Shown: piece after piece, positions 21,131 to 33,200 of the stretch | Layout: each line of letters starts with the position of its first letter | Position numbering within the stretch: the first letter of the stretch is position 1 | From: Saccharum officinarum | Lineage: Eukaryota; Streptophyta; Magnoliopsida; Poales; Poaceae | Length of the DNA stretch: 64,000 bases | Assembly: GCA_020631735.1 (NCBI GenBank) | Contig: CM036158.1 | Location: 79,041,447 to 79,105,446 of the forward strand | Reading direction: 5' to 3' | Position numbers and translations under genes: made by a program | Notes under the pieces: generated by a model | Databases searched by the model: none | Seen by the model: only the letters and a program-made list of their open reading frames with translations | What the model was told of the DNA's origin: nothing

Positions 21131-21200
21131 GATAGTTGGGAGTCGAACCCAGGACCTAGAGCAAGGAATAGACCATCTTCACCATTACGCTAGATGCTTG
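21131..21200 (-). other. tRNA-like segment with A and B box motifs
   Basis: On the minus strand TAGCGTAATGG (21192-21182) matches the pol III A box TRGYNNANNGG, and GGTTCGACTCC (21149-21139) matches the B box GGTTCGANNCC. The spacing is 32 bases, as in a real tRNA. There is no good acceptor stem, so it is a tRNA-derived relic, a SINE head or a chance match rather than a tRNA gene. Confidence 0.35.
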
Positions 21201-22072
21201 GTTGTGTTGACATGTCTTTGGAGTAGTATATGTTCTCTGTGTGGATAGATTGACTTATATATTGGATATATCCCCTGCAAGTGGAAAAAAATCTGTGCCC
21301 GTTGGACTTGCAACGGCAGTGGCGACAATGGAGGATCCCCAATGTGCTGTGGTGACTTAGGCATCCTTTTGAAGGCTAGGCGGCGGGTCTTCCCAGTGGA
21401 GCGTGGCGGCATTGGCATTCGTGCCTATTGTGTGCCATGACAGAGGTGACAGATCCGATCCGCAGGTCTCCTTTCTCACCTTTTCTAGTTCATTTCACTA
21501 TTTTGGTCCTTGCTTGAACATGAGGTATACAAGAAATATTGTAGCATTCCAGATTTGGTTAGGCCAATGATGATGAAAAGAACTAGGATGTGGCACTGGT
21601 TGGTTTTCTGCTAGCGTGTGTCACTTGCAGATCTTTCTAGGCAAAAGAACAGTCCCTTCATTTCTGCCTTAAACTATTTTTTCTATCCAGGGCTTGCTTG
21701 ATTCTACATTTATGTTTCGTATGCTCTAGTGCCACTAGTGAGTCCTTATGGTATTTTGAACTTGTAACATATCTAAGGCCACATTTCTATGCCAATGATG
21801 TCTACATAGTTGTTGGATGTATTAGGATGCAGCTCATATGTTTGCTTTCTGTGTCTTCTCCTTGTTGACAACCAAGTTATCCATTTGTTTCCAAACAAGA
21901 TGAAGGCATCAAAAGCAAATCAATGCTTTGTGTTCATCATTCACATGACTGAGGCCACTAATGTCTAAGCTGCACATGTTGCTACTGATGCCAATGCTGA
22001 TCACTACCACTTCTTCACTGACATTCTACTTGTGAAAACTGAGGCAGCCCGTCCGGGTTGTGCAGGTTTGAG
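21201..22072. other. Stretch upstream of the RNase H1-N fragment
   Basis: No complete gene. An open stretch from an ATG near 21901 (MKASKANQCFVFIIHMTEAT), interrupted by a TAA near 21965, may be a decayed upstream part of the following gene. Confidence 0.25.
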
Positions 22073-22366
22073 ATGAGTCATCCATGCTATGTTGTGCTCA
22101 ATGGCCATGAGTCAGGAGTTTACTATAGCTAGCCTGACTGCCATGGACAAGTTCATAGGTTTCATGGTGCTTGTTATAAAAAGTGCAACTCCTATGAAGA
22201 AGGAATTGCTACCTTGAAGTCAAGAACTAACTCAAATCTAGCCTTAGCTCATGATGATGACTTGTATCTTCAAAACCCAATAGCTACTCCACCCTCTTTG
22301 TCCTTCAAAACTTTTGCAATTGTAGTCCTCTTAATCGTTGTCTGTCTTCTATGGAAGAAGCTCTAA
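22073..22366 (+). pseudogene. RNase H1 N-terminal (viroplasmin-like) domain protein with C-terminal membrane segment, one nonsense codon
   Basis: One frame of 98 codons from ATG 22073 to TAA 22364-22366. Residues 6-47 read CYVVLNGHESGVYYS, then a TAG where the family has Trp, then PDCHGQVHRFHGACYKKC and NSYEEGIATL. This matches the RNase H1 N-terminal/Cauli_VI fold (YVVxxGxxxGVYxxWxxCxxQVxGFxGxxYKxYxxxxEA), which binds RNA-DNA hybrids or dsRNA. After a hydrophilic linker the C terminus has TFAIVVLLIVVCLLWKKL, a single predicted membrane helix with a basic tail. The frame is otherwise clean. It sits inside CACTA-derived sequence, and I infer a captured or element-encoded gene. Upstream exons may be missing. 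Confidence 0.6.
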
Positions 22367-22666
22367 GCTCATGTACTGATTGTAAGTGTGATGGTTAGAC
22401 TTGATTTAGCTGGATTTGTAATGGTTATAGCTCCATTAACTGCTACTCTAGTTTGAGTTATATATATCTATGTGGGGCTACTCTAAATTTAGATGAGGTC
22501 ATACCATGAAAATTGTAATGGTTGTTAAAGTTGCACTTTGGGGTATGAGTTATGGACTTCACTGATGGATCTTTGTTGGATTATTTTCCTCCTCAGTGAT
22601 CTCACTACTGAGCAAGCTCTCATCCTACTGCATGCACACTGACAAAATAGAGGAGGCCCCAACAAG
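22367..22666. other. Spacer between two pseudogenes
   Basis: 300 bases with no gene recognised. Possibly 3' UTR of the preceding fragment and promoter of the F-box pseudogene. Confidence 0.2.
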
Positions 22667-23195
22667 ATGAACGCACTGGCCAGTCTAATGGACGATGTCT
22701 TTGTCGAGATCCTCCACCGCCTCCCCGCCCGCTCCTTGTTCTGCTGTAAATGTGTCTATCGCTCCTAGAAACATCTCATCTCGGACAACCATAAGTTAAT
22801 GCCCCAGACTATGGCCGGCTTCTTCTACAATGGAATCTACGACCACCGAAACTTCACCAGCATCACTGGTGTTTACCTATCCTTGTCCGTCTTGCCCTTC
22901 ACCATGAACAATGTAGCTGTCTCAAATTACTGCAACGGCCTCATCCTATGCTGGTGCCTTGGGGCTGATGGATACTGCTATGTCGTCTGCAATCTAGCAA
23001 CCTAGAAGTTGAAGGTATTGCCGCCTAGAATCCATTCTGTTGGTGAGGCTTGATTGGGGTTCGATCTGACAGCCTCCTCACACTTTTATGTGTTTGAATA
23101 TATGGAGGAGGATGGTCCGTGCATGGGTGTGGACATCTACCATCTAAAACTGCAGCATGGGTCTTTAGGAAATCTAAATGGGGCGAGGAGGTTGA
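22667..23195 (+). pseudogene. F-box protein pseudogene
   Basis: From ATG 22667 one frame reads MNALASLMDDVFVEILHRLP then ARSLFCCKCVYRS, a clear F-box (LxDDxxxEILxRLPxRSLxRxKCVxRSW), the SCF E3-ligase substrate receptor domain that binds SKP1. The expected Trp is TAG. It continues in the same frame with NYCNGLILCW, YCYVVCNLAT and LGFDLTASSHFYVFEYMEED, the kelch/FBA-type region of grass F-box genes. Two more in-frame stops follow: a TAG after CNLAT and a TGA before LGFD. There is no frameshift over about 175 codons, so decay is by point mutation. The gene is cut at about 23195, where TE-like TGTAACAACCC sequence begins. Confidence 0.85.
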
Positions 23196-26100
23196 GTGTA
23201 ACAACCCAGGTTTTTCCAATAACCAAAAATCCAAACTTAAAAATTTTTCTAACAAAACCCATGCATGGTGAGTGTGCATACTAGGAAACCACCCTTGTAG
23301 TTGCATAAGTAGATCCCAAGTTAGCATGGTTGAGCATTTGCATATTAAACAACTTGTGATTTGCATCTTCTTGATTTTATGTATTGCTAATTGTCGATGA
23401 AATATGGTCAACAGTCCACCGAGGGGTTTATCCCCCACAGCTAGTCCCCGAGCGCCTTGTATCCGCTTGGTGACTTTGTCTTAATCAAGTCCGAGCAGTT
23501 TAACATGAATCTGACCAGTTTAGCTGGTAATCCGAGCAGAGATAATTGACGCCAACTGGTTCAACTGGTGAACAGACCTCAGACTTAACCAAGTAAGGCT
23601 TGCTAGAAGGATGTAAGGGACTCAAGATAAATTTTAAAATTCTCCATCTCAGATGAAGTGTAGCCATTTAGACTCCTTAGTCGATAAGGAGGGTAAGTCA
23701 GAAGAGAATCACTACATTCACCGCGAGGTGAAGTATAGCCACTTAGTCCCTGAGCCTGATAGTAGGTGACTCTGTCACGTGGTGCCAGGGTCTAAAAAGG
23801 AATAACCCCAACTCAGTTGAGAAATAAACAGTGGCTCTGTCACGGCGCAGTCTCCAACTCTGTTGTGGGACTAGTCCCTAGCTCTGCCGTGGACAAGAAT
23901 GTTGACCTCAAGGGTCTAAAAAACAAACCATGGCTCTGCCACGTGGCAACTCCTAGCTCTACCATGAGGCGACCCCAAGCTCTGCTGCGGGCCCAGCCCT
24001 AGCTCTACTGTGGACCCAGTCCCCAGCTCCGCTAAGAGAAACTTGCAAAAAAATAGTACACTCATCACAAGATGACGTGTACACATGTAGTCCTCGAGCC
24101 TGCTAGAAGATGAAGAAATATCTTATAGCAGGGTCAAAGAAAATAAGTCTGAAATATACTTATCAAGGCCCCCGACGTGCTGCCCAAGATCAGTACCCTG
24201 ATCCGAATAGCATGGATCAACTTGATAGCACACCAGCTTAATCGGAGCGAAGCGAAGACATAGTAATCCGACCACCAAGGGAGTCCCTGGCTCAGCTGAC
24301 GACTCTTTTGTGCAGAGAAGACAAACGCTGAGAAATCCCTAGCTCAGCTAGCGATAGTTGCATGAAGAACCCGAACGCCGAGAAGTCCCAGCTCAGCTGG
24401 CGAGCTCCCAGCATAGTTGGCGATGAAGCATCGAACAATCTGACCAGTTAGTTGGTGAAGAGTAGAGCACCGAGCAGCCCAACCAATTGGTCAGCGGCGT
24501 AGCGTCTGACTAGGAGGTCGGCGATGAAGTCCGGCTACTAGGTGGTGCTACCACCTGAAAGATGATCATTTTGTCCTTCTTGGATGATCCAGTCCCCGAG
24601 CATAGCTCGTTGACTGAACCAAGCTCCTGCAATATAAATATATAGAATGGTAGTATATGGTGTACAAATTTATGTAATCTGGAGAAAAATGAAAAGAGCT
24701 TATGCAGTTAAGATGTGATGAAGCACTCGGTGCTTCGTAAACCTTAAGTAAGTTACGGTGGAGCACTCGGTGCTCGCTCAGATGAGATATTATACTCGGT
24801 ATAATATGCGGTCATAAATTTAAACAAAAACTCTATTTTTAATTGTTATGTCATGTTTACAGTAAGCACGAGTAGTTAATCCGTCCTAGAGTTTCATCAA
24901 CCCTGGTCCGACCAACAGTCCGGAGCGTGAGGCGCGGAGCCTTGGCACGCGTAAGACTGCCAGCCTCGCCAGAGAGCTACTGCCGATTACCCGAAACGTA
25001 GTGAACGGATCACATGCACATGTGGGGAGGAGTCAGAGACAGTGCCGGCTCTGAGAAACTCAACTAAGAGAAAGAACTGGTTGGCAAACCGTTTAGCAAA
25101 AAGTTGTGTGGAGGCGGTATACATGGAGAAAAGTTATTTGGAGAATAATCATGTCGAGAACATTTATGGAGAAACATCGTAGCAAAAATTGTATTAAATA
25201 TAAATATTGGAAGTGTACTTATCTTTAGACAGAAATCTGGTCGGCGACGACGAAATTGTCCGGCCCTCGAGCTTTCTAACCTGTCATCATGATGGTGGTC
25301 ACGGTTGTCATAGCGTCGTCCTTCACGGCGATCATCATTGCGACATGACAGGTGGTCGGAGCAAGTAGGTCGAGTAACTCGCTAGGCAGGTCGGAGCATC
25401 GCTTGGAAGCTCGGACGGTTCGCTGAAGTTGGAGAAGACGCCGATGAAGAGGTCGCGTACATGCTGCTGTAGGCCGTGCATCTTCCCTGGTGATGGCCTG
25501 AAGCATTGCACGTTGACGCATGTATGTACGCGCTCCAACTTGTAGTTGGCTTGCATGTAGATGTACGTTCATGGTAACGTGGATTGATACGCTCCCTCAT
25601 GATTAACGTCATCTTGCGTGGTAGGACAGGACTCTCGTGCTTGTGTGGGTGCCGCTCGATGTGCTGTAGTAGAAGTCCTCCTACAGGCCGCCAACGGACA
25701 CCACCGCGATGTCCCGCCATGAGTCATCGAAGGCCGCCACACGTGGGAGAGTCTGTATTGTCGTGGACGTTGTTGATGAAGAACTGCCGATGAGTCAGAG
25801 ACGTCGGCTAGCTGTCGACGAGGGCCAATGACATAGGCCGTCGAGTCGGCGATGAACACCAAGCTGTCGATGAGGGCCGAGGAGTCGATGATGAGTGCCC
25901 CCGACGAAGAGCGATGACATGGGTCACGGCATGCCAACGATGAGGGTCATGGCGGAATTCCTGCCAACAATAGATGTACGGAAATATCCGAAAACACATA
26001 TAAAATTCTTAGAATAAAAGGCATCACTTAGCTTGTTTGATCGGAAGAGGAAGCGTCGGATTATCCAAGAGGCAAATCAATCAATCTTGTCCTTGCAAGC

Positions 26101-26870
26101 CTCATGTACGTGCGGGTGTATTTGCTTCATGCATCTTGGTGAGTAGATGAGCCGCCGTTTACAGGCGGGATGCTCCAGATGACCCACGGACGAGGCCATA
26201 CATACACAAACATGATTGCATGCATACCACGACAATATGAGGGCACTTGCATGTCTCATGGAGATACACATACACGCGTACATGCAAGATCTCGGTTATT
26301 CTTGTTAGCTTGTCCACGATCGGTTGCGGAGGAAACAAGGCAAGTTGAGTTTGTCCTCTGGCTTGTGTGACGTAGGTGTTGGCTTTGCATGGTAGTGTAG
26401 ATCAGACGTGGCCTTGGTCTTCGTGTTGGAAACGTAGATGAGCAGCGGTCTCTGATGTAGCTGGACGGGTAGACGAGCCACAGCGAGATAATGCGCCGAT
26501 CTGACTGATCACCGGAAAGCGGCCACGAGACCCGGGGCCACGCTGCAGATCGCCGATCTAGTAATCGTCGTTGATCTAGAAATGCTTCTGCCGCCGAAGT
26601 CACCGAGTCCGTCTTTACCGAGTTAATTCTCGATTAATCTCAGTGAACTCCAGGACAATGTTAGCAAAGTAGATCACGAACGAGGGAGATGAGTTGTTAC
26701 ATGCAGAAAAATCAATCTGTATCAGGTAACCGTAGGATGAATTGATTTAATCAAAACGCTGCTAGGAACGACTCACCCGATTTTAGTAGATAACTAACGG
26801 AAATTCCCATCTGGCTCGCCAAAGGATCAGCACGCACACCTCCTACCTGGCGTGCCACTATCGACGAAAT
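23196..26870. repeat. Degenerate LTR-retrotransposon repeats up to the assembly gap
   Basis: No gene recognised. 23196 begins with TGTAACAACCCAGG, possibly an LTR start. From 23400 the text repeats words such as GTCCCCGAGC, CCGAGCAG and GACCAGTTNAGCTGG(T/C)GA at irregular spacing, and later CGAGGGCCGANGAGTCG (25800-25900). These are typical of GC-rich gypsy LTRs. CTACCTGGCGTGCCACTATC at 26843-26862 resembles a junction common beside the LTRs of such elements. Short open frames on both strands (for example 25335-25937) are low-confidence. Confidence 0.4.
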
Positions 26871-26970
26871 NNNNNNNNNNNNNNNNNNNNNNNNNNNNNN
26901 NNNNNNNNNNNNNNNNNNNNNNNNNNNNNNNNNNNNNNNNNNNNNNNNNNNNNNNNNNNNNNNNNNNNNN
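26871..26970. other. Assembly gap (100 N)
   Basis: Exactly 100 consecutive N, the convention for a scaffold gap of unknown size. The sequence on the two sides may not be adjacent. Confidence 0.99.
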
Positions 26971-27850
26971 AAGTGACTGACAGAGCAACTTTGTCGAAGA
27001 TTATCTCCTAAACCAGCTCGAGTTAGCAGAAGATGATAATACAAAATTGTAGAGCTACATGAGGACTACAACTTTGTCAATTGGCTCAAGGACCGATTTG
27101 GCCTGGTTTTGTGAGTTATAAGGTGCCAAGTGGGAAAGTGAACGGTTTCAGCTTCATACTTAGCCAAAAATGCTAAGTCCCAAAACAGCCCTCTAATACT
27201 GACTTGTGGGCCATTTTGAGCATGTTTGGTATCATTTTCATGAGATGGCCATATTAGAACTTTTGTTCCCCATAGAATTCCCTACAACTTGCTAAGGTTG
27301 CTCCTCCATGCAAGATCTCTAAGCTGGACTTTTTAATTGGTCAAACCAGATCACTCTAGGGTCCACACTTAGTCAACAACATTTGGAAAGGGCAATTGGT
27401 AATTTTGGTCAACATGAACATTGCTCCACTACTTACCCTAAATATAATTAAGGTGTTATGAGACCTAATTAGTCACTCTATACACTGTTACATGAAATTC
27501 CTAGTGTCACACACTTTGAAACAAGCAGATCAATATTCCACCCAATTGTTGCAAGCTCATATTGCACATGTTGCATAAGTGTGTTGCATAACACTTGCTA
27601 ATTTTGTTACCCTAAAGTGGTTAGCATGTTTCCAAATGAAATTGCACATAAGGTACTTGTGTGTTGCACACTACTCACTTCTTACTTCACATGAAATATA
27701 ACATATGTGGCAATGTTTCCAAAGCATGGTTCACATATTATAAGCTCATGCATGAAATGAATGATGCTCCCACTCATGAATGGGGTGATTAATGTTAATG
27801 CTCATGAAATGCAATGCACTTAAGGAAGCCAAACACCTGAGGTGTTTACA
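26971..27850 (-). mobile_element. Left-truncated LTR related to the 15.7-kb gypsy element
   Basis: Diverged relative of the terminal 1 kb of the LTRs at 30255-35647 and 40537-45930. Shared text includes CTGACTTGTGGGCC, TTTTGAGCATGTT, CTACAACTT and AGGGTCCA. It ends AACACCTGAGGTGTTTACA against ACACCTAGGGTGTTACA. Its other end is lost in the gap. Confidence 0.65.
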
Positions 27851-28918
27851 CGTATGTTCCTGCAGACTTCGTGGTAATAGAGACAGGTGGTGTGATGAGA
27901 AGTCGCCATCATTTTGGGACGACCGTTCTTGACCACCGCTGGAGCTATCATGTACGCCAAAACTGCCAAGATATGTTTTAACATCAAATGAAAAAGAGAG
28001 ACCTTCTTCTTCAAGTACAGAGTGTTGTAGTTCCCTGCACACCCTCAACATCCCTATGAGGCAAAGAAGAAGAACAATCAGAAGAACAAGAATAAGAAGC
28101 CACAACAGACGGAGTCAGCGAGGGTGATCACTGCAGTCCACAGAGAGCATGATCATCAGCTCAAATCCCCATGCTTGCTCAAGAGAGATGACCCAGGTGT
28201 CCCAACCATTGAATACACAATCAACATAAGCTTCTTTCAGAAGGCTGTCTGTGCCACTGGATCGGGCGTCAACATAAAGGCCAAGGTAACTTATGAATAT
28301 CTGTATGGTACTATGCCTTTAGACCCAACCTATGCACAGCTACAGATGGCGGACCAATCATTTCGCTTCATGGATGGAATAGCTAAGAACGTCCCCGTAC
28401 AAATTGATGACCACTTCATCCCGACTGACTTCTTAGTCATCGACATGGAGAAGATGAGTACAATCCACCGATCATTCTAGGGAGACCATTCCTAAGCACC
28501 ACCAAAGCCATTATCTATATTGCAACAGGAGAAGTACATTTCCAATTCCCCTCAGAGTAGGTACGCCGCTATTTCAATAGTAACTATATAGTTGACGAAG
28601 AACCCAAGAAGAATAGAACCAAAAGAAGGCACCATAACCACACCCAGAAGAATCAGATCCCCAAGGATGGATGGGCTGACTATGAAGGAGAAGTATCAAG
28701 ATACAAAGATCGATTTCCTAAAGACAATACATCTCCTGAGAGAGAAGTTGTACCGCTAACAGAGAGTGACTCAGTCACTAAGGAGAACAAAGAAGAAAAG
28801 ACAGAAAAGCAAGCTTCCTCCTCAAAGTCAACCTCACCAAAAAACAGGAAAGTAAAAATAAATTCAACATCAGATTCAGCACAAGCAGAGGCACCACTTG
28901 ACTCATCCAAGGTGCCCT
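27851..28918 (+). pseudogene. Ty3/gypsy gag-protease fragment, frameshifted
   Basis: The best frame (28124-28480) gives ESARVITAVHREHDH, then the retropepsin region VCATGSGVNIKAKVTYEYLY, LQMADQSFRFMDGIAKNVPV and QIDDHFIPTDFLVIDMEK. A one-base deletion near 28448 shifts the frame; the next frame continues DEYNPPIILGRPFLSTTKAI and IYIATGEVHFQFPSE, a TAG near 28558, and a Lys/Ser-rich tail to TAG at 28918. PIILGRPFLST is the second conserved protease block. The catalytic triplet, normally DLG/DTG-S/A, reads ATGS, so the active-site Asp is absent. This places it in a Tat/Athila-like element. It is the inner part of the element that hosts the 15.7-kb insertion. Confidence 0.75.
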
Positions 28919-30254
28919 AGAATGATTAGAGCGAACAAGAGGTCCTGTTCGGAGGATCCAAATCACCGAATGCCACGCTAAGAGGTAACTTGGTAGTTAT
29001 CAATATTTCCCTCTTTAGTTTTGCATTTAATTTTTCGCACCATATTTACTTTCCTTTATCACATGTTTAGTTACACTTTATTTCTGCATAGAAAAGAAAA
29101 CAAATATATCTTGCATTGCATCATAAAACTGCTAAGCCCCATGCAAATAAATTTGTGGCATAGAACCCATAATTCTACTTGCTGTGGTGGCATAAAAATA
29201 AAATAAAGAAGCATTTATCATCCTTTATAATTTCTTGTATAGTATAAGTATAAAAGCATAAAAATATGGCAACACGAGATCCTGCTAGAAAGATACATCT
29301 GTTAAGAGGTTCTAGATGCTCAAGGCTTAGAGGTTTATCACTAACACTTAATCAAGTTCCTCAAGCTTTGTTGTCTATTTGAGCTTCACAGAATTTGAAG
29401 GATCAAGAAAAGCAAACAGACCAAAGGACAATATGTCCCTTGTCAGAGTGTTGTCTCAACAATCATCATCATGAGCACTTTGATGAGGGAAGTACAACTT
29501 CACTGTCTGTCTGCTTCATCAAGTAAGACTATGCCAACATCTAGCTTGGGGGAAAGCATCTCCCACGTATCCAGCTAAGTATTTTCTTACCTACCTATTT
29601 ATTTATTTATTTATTTATTTTTAATTTGATATATGAAACAAATAAAAAGATGCATAACCTATAGAAACCCAAATAAATATTTTTTAATATATATATATAT
29701 ATGCTTTTTGTATAATCTTTAAGTTTGATAAATAAATATAGGAGAGTGTGCTAAGTTTCATCTTGCTAAGTGAACCCCTAGAATAAACTCTTATGGAAAT
29801 GATGAATAGTTGCTCTACCGTAATTCCTTTCAAGTACCTAGTTTTCAACCTCGAACTCTCCCGAGTTTTGGACACAATGGTTTTGATTTAAGATTTGCTC
29901 TAAACCTGAACTTGTGGATAGTGAATACTTGATCTAAGTCTAGGTAGTTGACGGATATGATATGAGAAGGTTTTGAGCTATTGTCTATCATGTTCCTAGA
30001 GATACTAGAGTTCTGGAGAATTTATCTTTTGAAAATTAACTTGCTACATGATGAGTTCCTGTATGACGAGAGTTTGAATTCCTACCACATCCATATACAT
30101 GTTTATAGATTAGGAAGCCTTACATTCATATTTACTATTTGTGAGCATTGAGTATGGTCAGGCTGTGTCGATCCTTAGGAACTAGTCATGCGGTTAAAAT
30201 CGAGATCCACCTATACACTCTACCTATATTTGTTGCTTCTACCCTAGAAGTACG
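28919..30254 (+). mobile_element. Non-coding 3' region of the Tat/Athila-like element (left half)
   Basis: AT-rich, with TAGCTTGGGGGAAAGCATCT near 29548, an (ATTT)n tract at 29597-29622 and an (AT)n tract at about 29688-29702. The text AATGATGAATAGTTGCTCT (29798) recurs at 49660 in the related element, showing that the two share this region. It is interrupted at 30254 by the 15.7-kb insertion and resumes at 45931. Confidence 0.55.
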
Positions 30255-33200
30255 TGTAACAGAACCGTCCAAATTATAAGAGCACAAGTACAAAAACAAT
30301 CACCGGAGTGATCAAATTCTCGCACTTGAGCCCATATAACTCCGGTAGTCCAATAAAATCACGAGGGATTTCAAACCAACCAACATACAAGCCAAGATCG
30401 TAGTGATTCAACATAACAAGTCACATGTTACAACTATTTCACAAGTAATTCAATATACATCGGAGTTTAACATAGTTATTACAACTTAGTTTGAAAAGTA
30501 GCGGAAGCAAAGTAATTTGAAACTAACATTTATCTTATTTCAAATACATGCCAGTACCAAGGTCGACTTCCAACAAAAGCAGTAGAGAGAAGATAACTTA
30601 GACGGATCACGCCCGTGATCACACTCCGCCTCTACGACAGGAGCCAACCAACTCTTGCAGTCGCCATGATACATCACAACCTGCAACAAGTGGGGATAAA
30701 ACCCTGAGTACGACAAAGTACTCAGCTAGACTTACCCGACAGAAACCAGAAATAAAGTGACACCAAGGATCATGCAAGGCTGATATAAAGTGGGCTAGCT
30801 TGACAACAATTTGCATAAAAGCTTAATATGGATAAGTAATCATTAATGCTTAAGCATCAAGTTAATTATCATTAACCTGTCATCTATATTTGAACCTGTA
30901 CTAGAGCACTCACTTTATTAGGAGCAAACAATATTAACATAGCAGGTATAAATTGAGGCAACCTTTCCATCGTGATCCAATTAACCATCCGTTCAATTTA
31001 ATGGAATCTACGTTGCCGCTGCTCAAGTCAAGTGCTCACTAACCAGGAGCGACAGCGATTCGAATCGAATTCCTATCCAGCTGGAGGGGTATTTCTAACA
31101 CTCACCGTGCAGGCCCCTGCCAGGGTCGCACAGGCCACCTTTTCATATGATTCAGGAATCGCGGGTCCGAATGATGTCGCGACCCCAAGGGCGACACTCT
31201 GCCAGGTGATAGGGACTCTAACCCCCCCTTGGTCTCACGCCAATGTCCCCAAGCACATCCTTTCTCTCCTCCAAGAAGCAACCTACCATTCGATTCCCGG
31301 CCTGAATCACATTACTCGGCTTCGCGGTCGGAACGACTTATCTGGCCAACTAAGTGTTAGACTGCGTTCAATATGACTCAAGGACGTACAGCGAATCGGT
31401 CCTTAAACGACTCAGACGGGGATAGATTCACACCCAAGACCTCCATGCCTTGTTGCTTCACTATCGTCATCCCGCCCGGTCTTATTTCATTTTATTAACA
31501 CATGGTTCCATTCCACGATAGCAAATATAGCCAACCGTGCCATATATGAATATCCCTACATCTCGCAGGTGACAGGAAATCACCTGACTTCTACCGCTTA
31601 AAGCAGGGCTAAGCATCTACTCGATCCTAGTCTATGTAGGATTCAGGGATTCATATATCTGGATAAGGAATGATATAATGCAGCAAGGTTTTCAACCAAC
31701 TCCTACCACTTAATGCAAAAATACTTATAACATATATATAATTAATTGCTTTGAAGATAGGAGGCTTATAATGCTCCGGGGCTTGCCTGGGATCCGACTC
31801 AAGTTAGAGTATGTCAGATGAGTTCGCTTGGCGAGCATCTTCCAATCTATCACTTGTCCGGTCCTTCTATCTTCGGGATAGACCCACCAACTCCATCTTC
31901 GGGTTTGGCTCCACAACACGTCCTTCACGTGGTGCATCTAGCGTACCTAAATGAAATGCAAGATGCAAGTGCATGAATATAAGGAAATGCAATAGATGAT
32001 GCATCACACGTTAATCAAGGCAAGTATAAGGTTATAGTAAAGACACGTAAGCACATCACATTACTTAAGTAACCTTACACAAACAAACATGCTTAAATAG
32101 CAAAGAAAGCAATACCAAGCATGACATAAGATTTACAAAGTCTCAGGTGTAATAGCTTAATCACCAAAGACATGAATCACACTTAGCAATACCCAAACAA
32201 AGTAACCAAGCAATCATGTATTTTCAACAATTCTGGACATACATGCAGTAGCTGGGTAAATCAATCATATCTGAAGTTCTACAAATCCAAATGACTTGCA
32301 AGAAGACATCATAGAAAGCTTATGAAATTGTCCACATTTCATTTATAAACATCTAAACCTGATTCTAACATTTACCAGGTCGAAATACAGAAGGTACAGA
32401 ATATGTCCTGGAAGGACAGAGAGCAACATAAATCTGAACCCAACTTAGAACAGCTGTAGTTTCTAAACCATATGGACAAATGCCACCAAAATTTAACAGC
32501 AGATAGATCATGAAATTCACAACAACTTTGTTATAGCACACAAGACATGAAAACATCATTTGCATAGGGTAATTAACAATATTCTCAAATCTGTTCAGAA
32601 ACCTCATTTGCAAGAAATAATTATTAACTTATGTTGCAAACATATAATTGAATAAAATCAACTTTACAAACATGTCACACATGAATAATGAACACCAGAA
32701 AACATAGTGTCCGTTCCTAAATAATTTCTTTTAATGCATTTTCTTAATTTATTTAGATAAATAGGTGGAATTATGAACACCTATCAAAAGTGCACAATAA
32801 ATTCTACAAAAATTACAGTGGCCTAAATATGCTCTCAAAAGTCTACTTTCCAAATTTAAATCCATTTGGGCAAGTATATCAAGATCTATGAAAAAGACAA
32901 ATAGCTATTGCAATAATCATGTGAGAGCAAGTTAAACCTAACACTCAATATTTTCTGTAAACACAAGGCCATATTATGAATCAATATGATAGAGAAACAT
33001 CATACTAAGGTAATGGAACAACCTTTTCTATTTTATCAATTATATATTATTTATAAGTTATTTATCAAGCCTTAAACAAGTTAAATCAATAACTAGATCA
33101 TACAATAAGCAATGACCATGAAATTTATACCACAGTACATCCATATCATGACAAACCTACCATCAAAATTTCACATCATTTGGAGCATCACAACTCAAGA

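Noticed and set aside
26751..27044. A minus-strand frame spanning the N run
   Set aside because: It is created by translating Ns.
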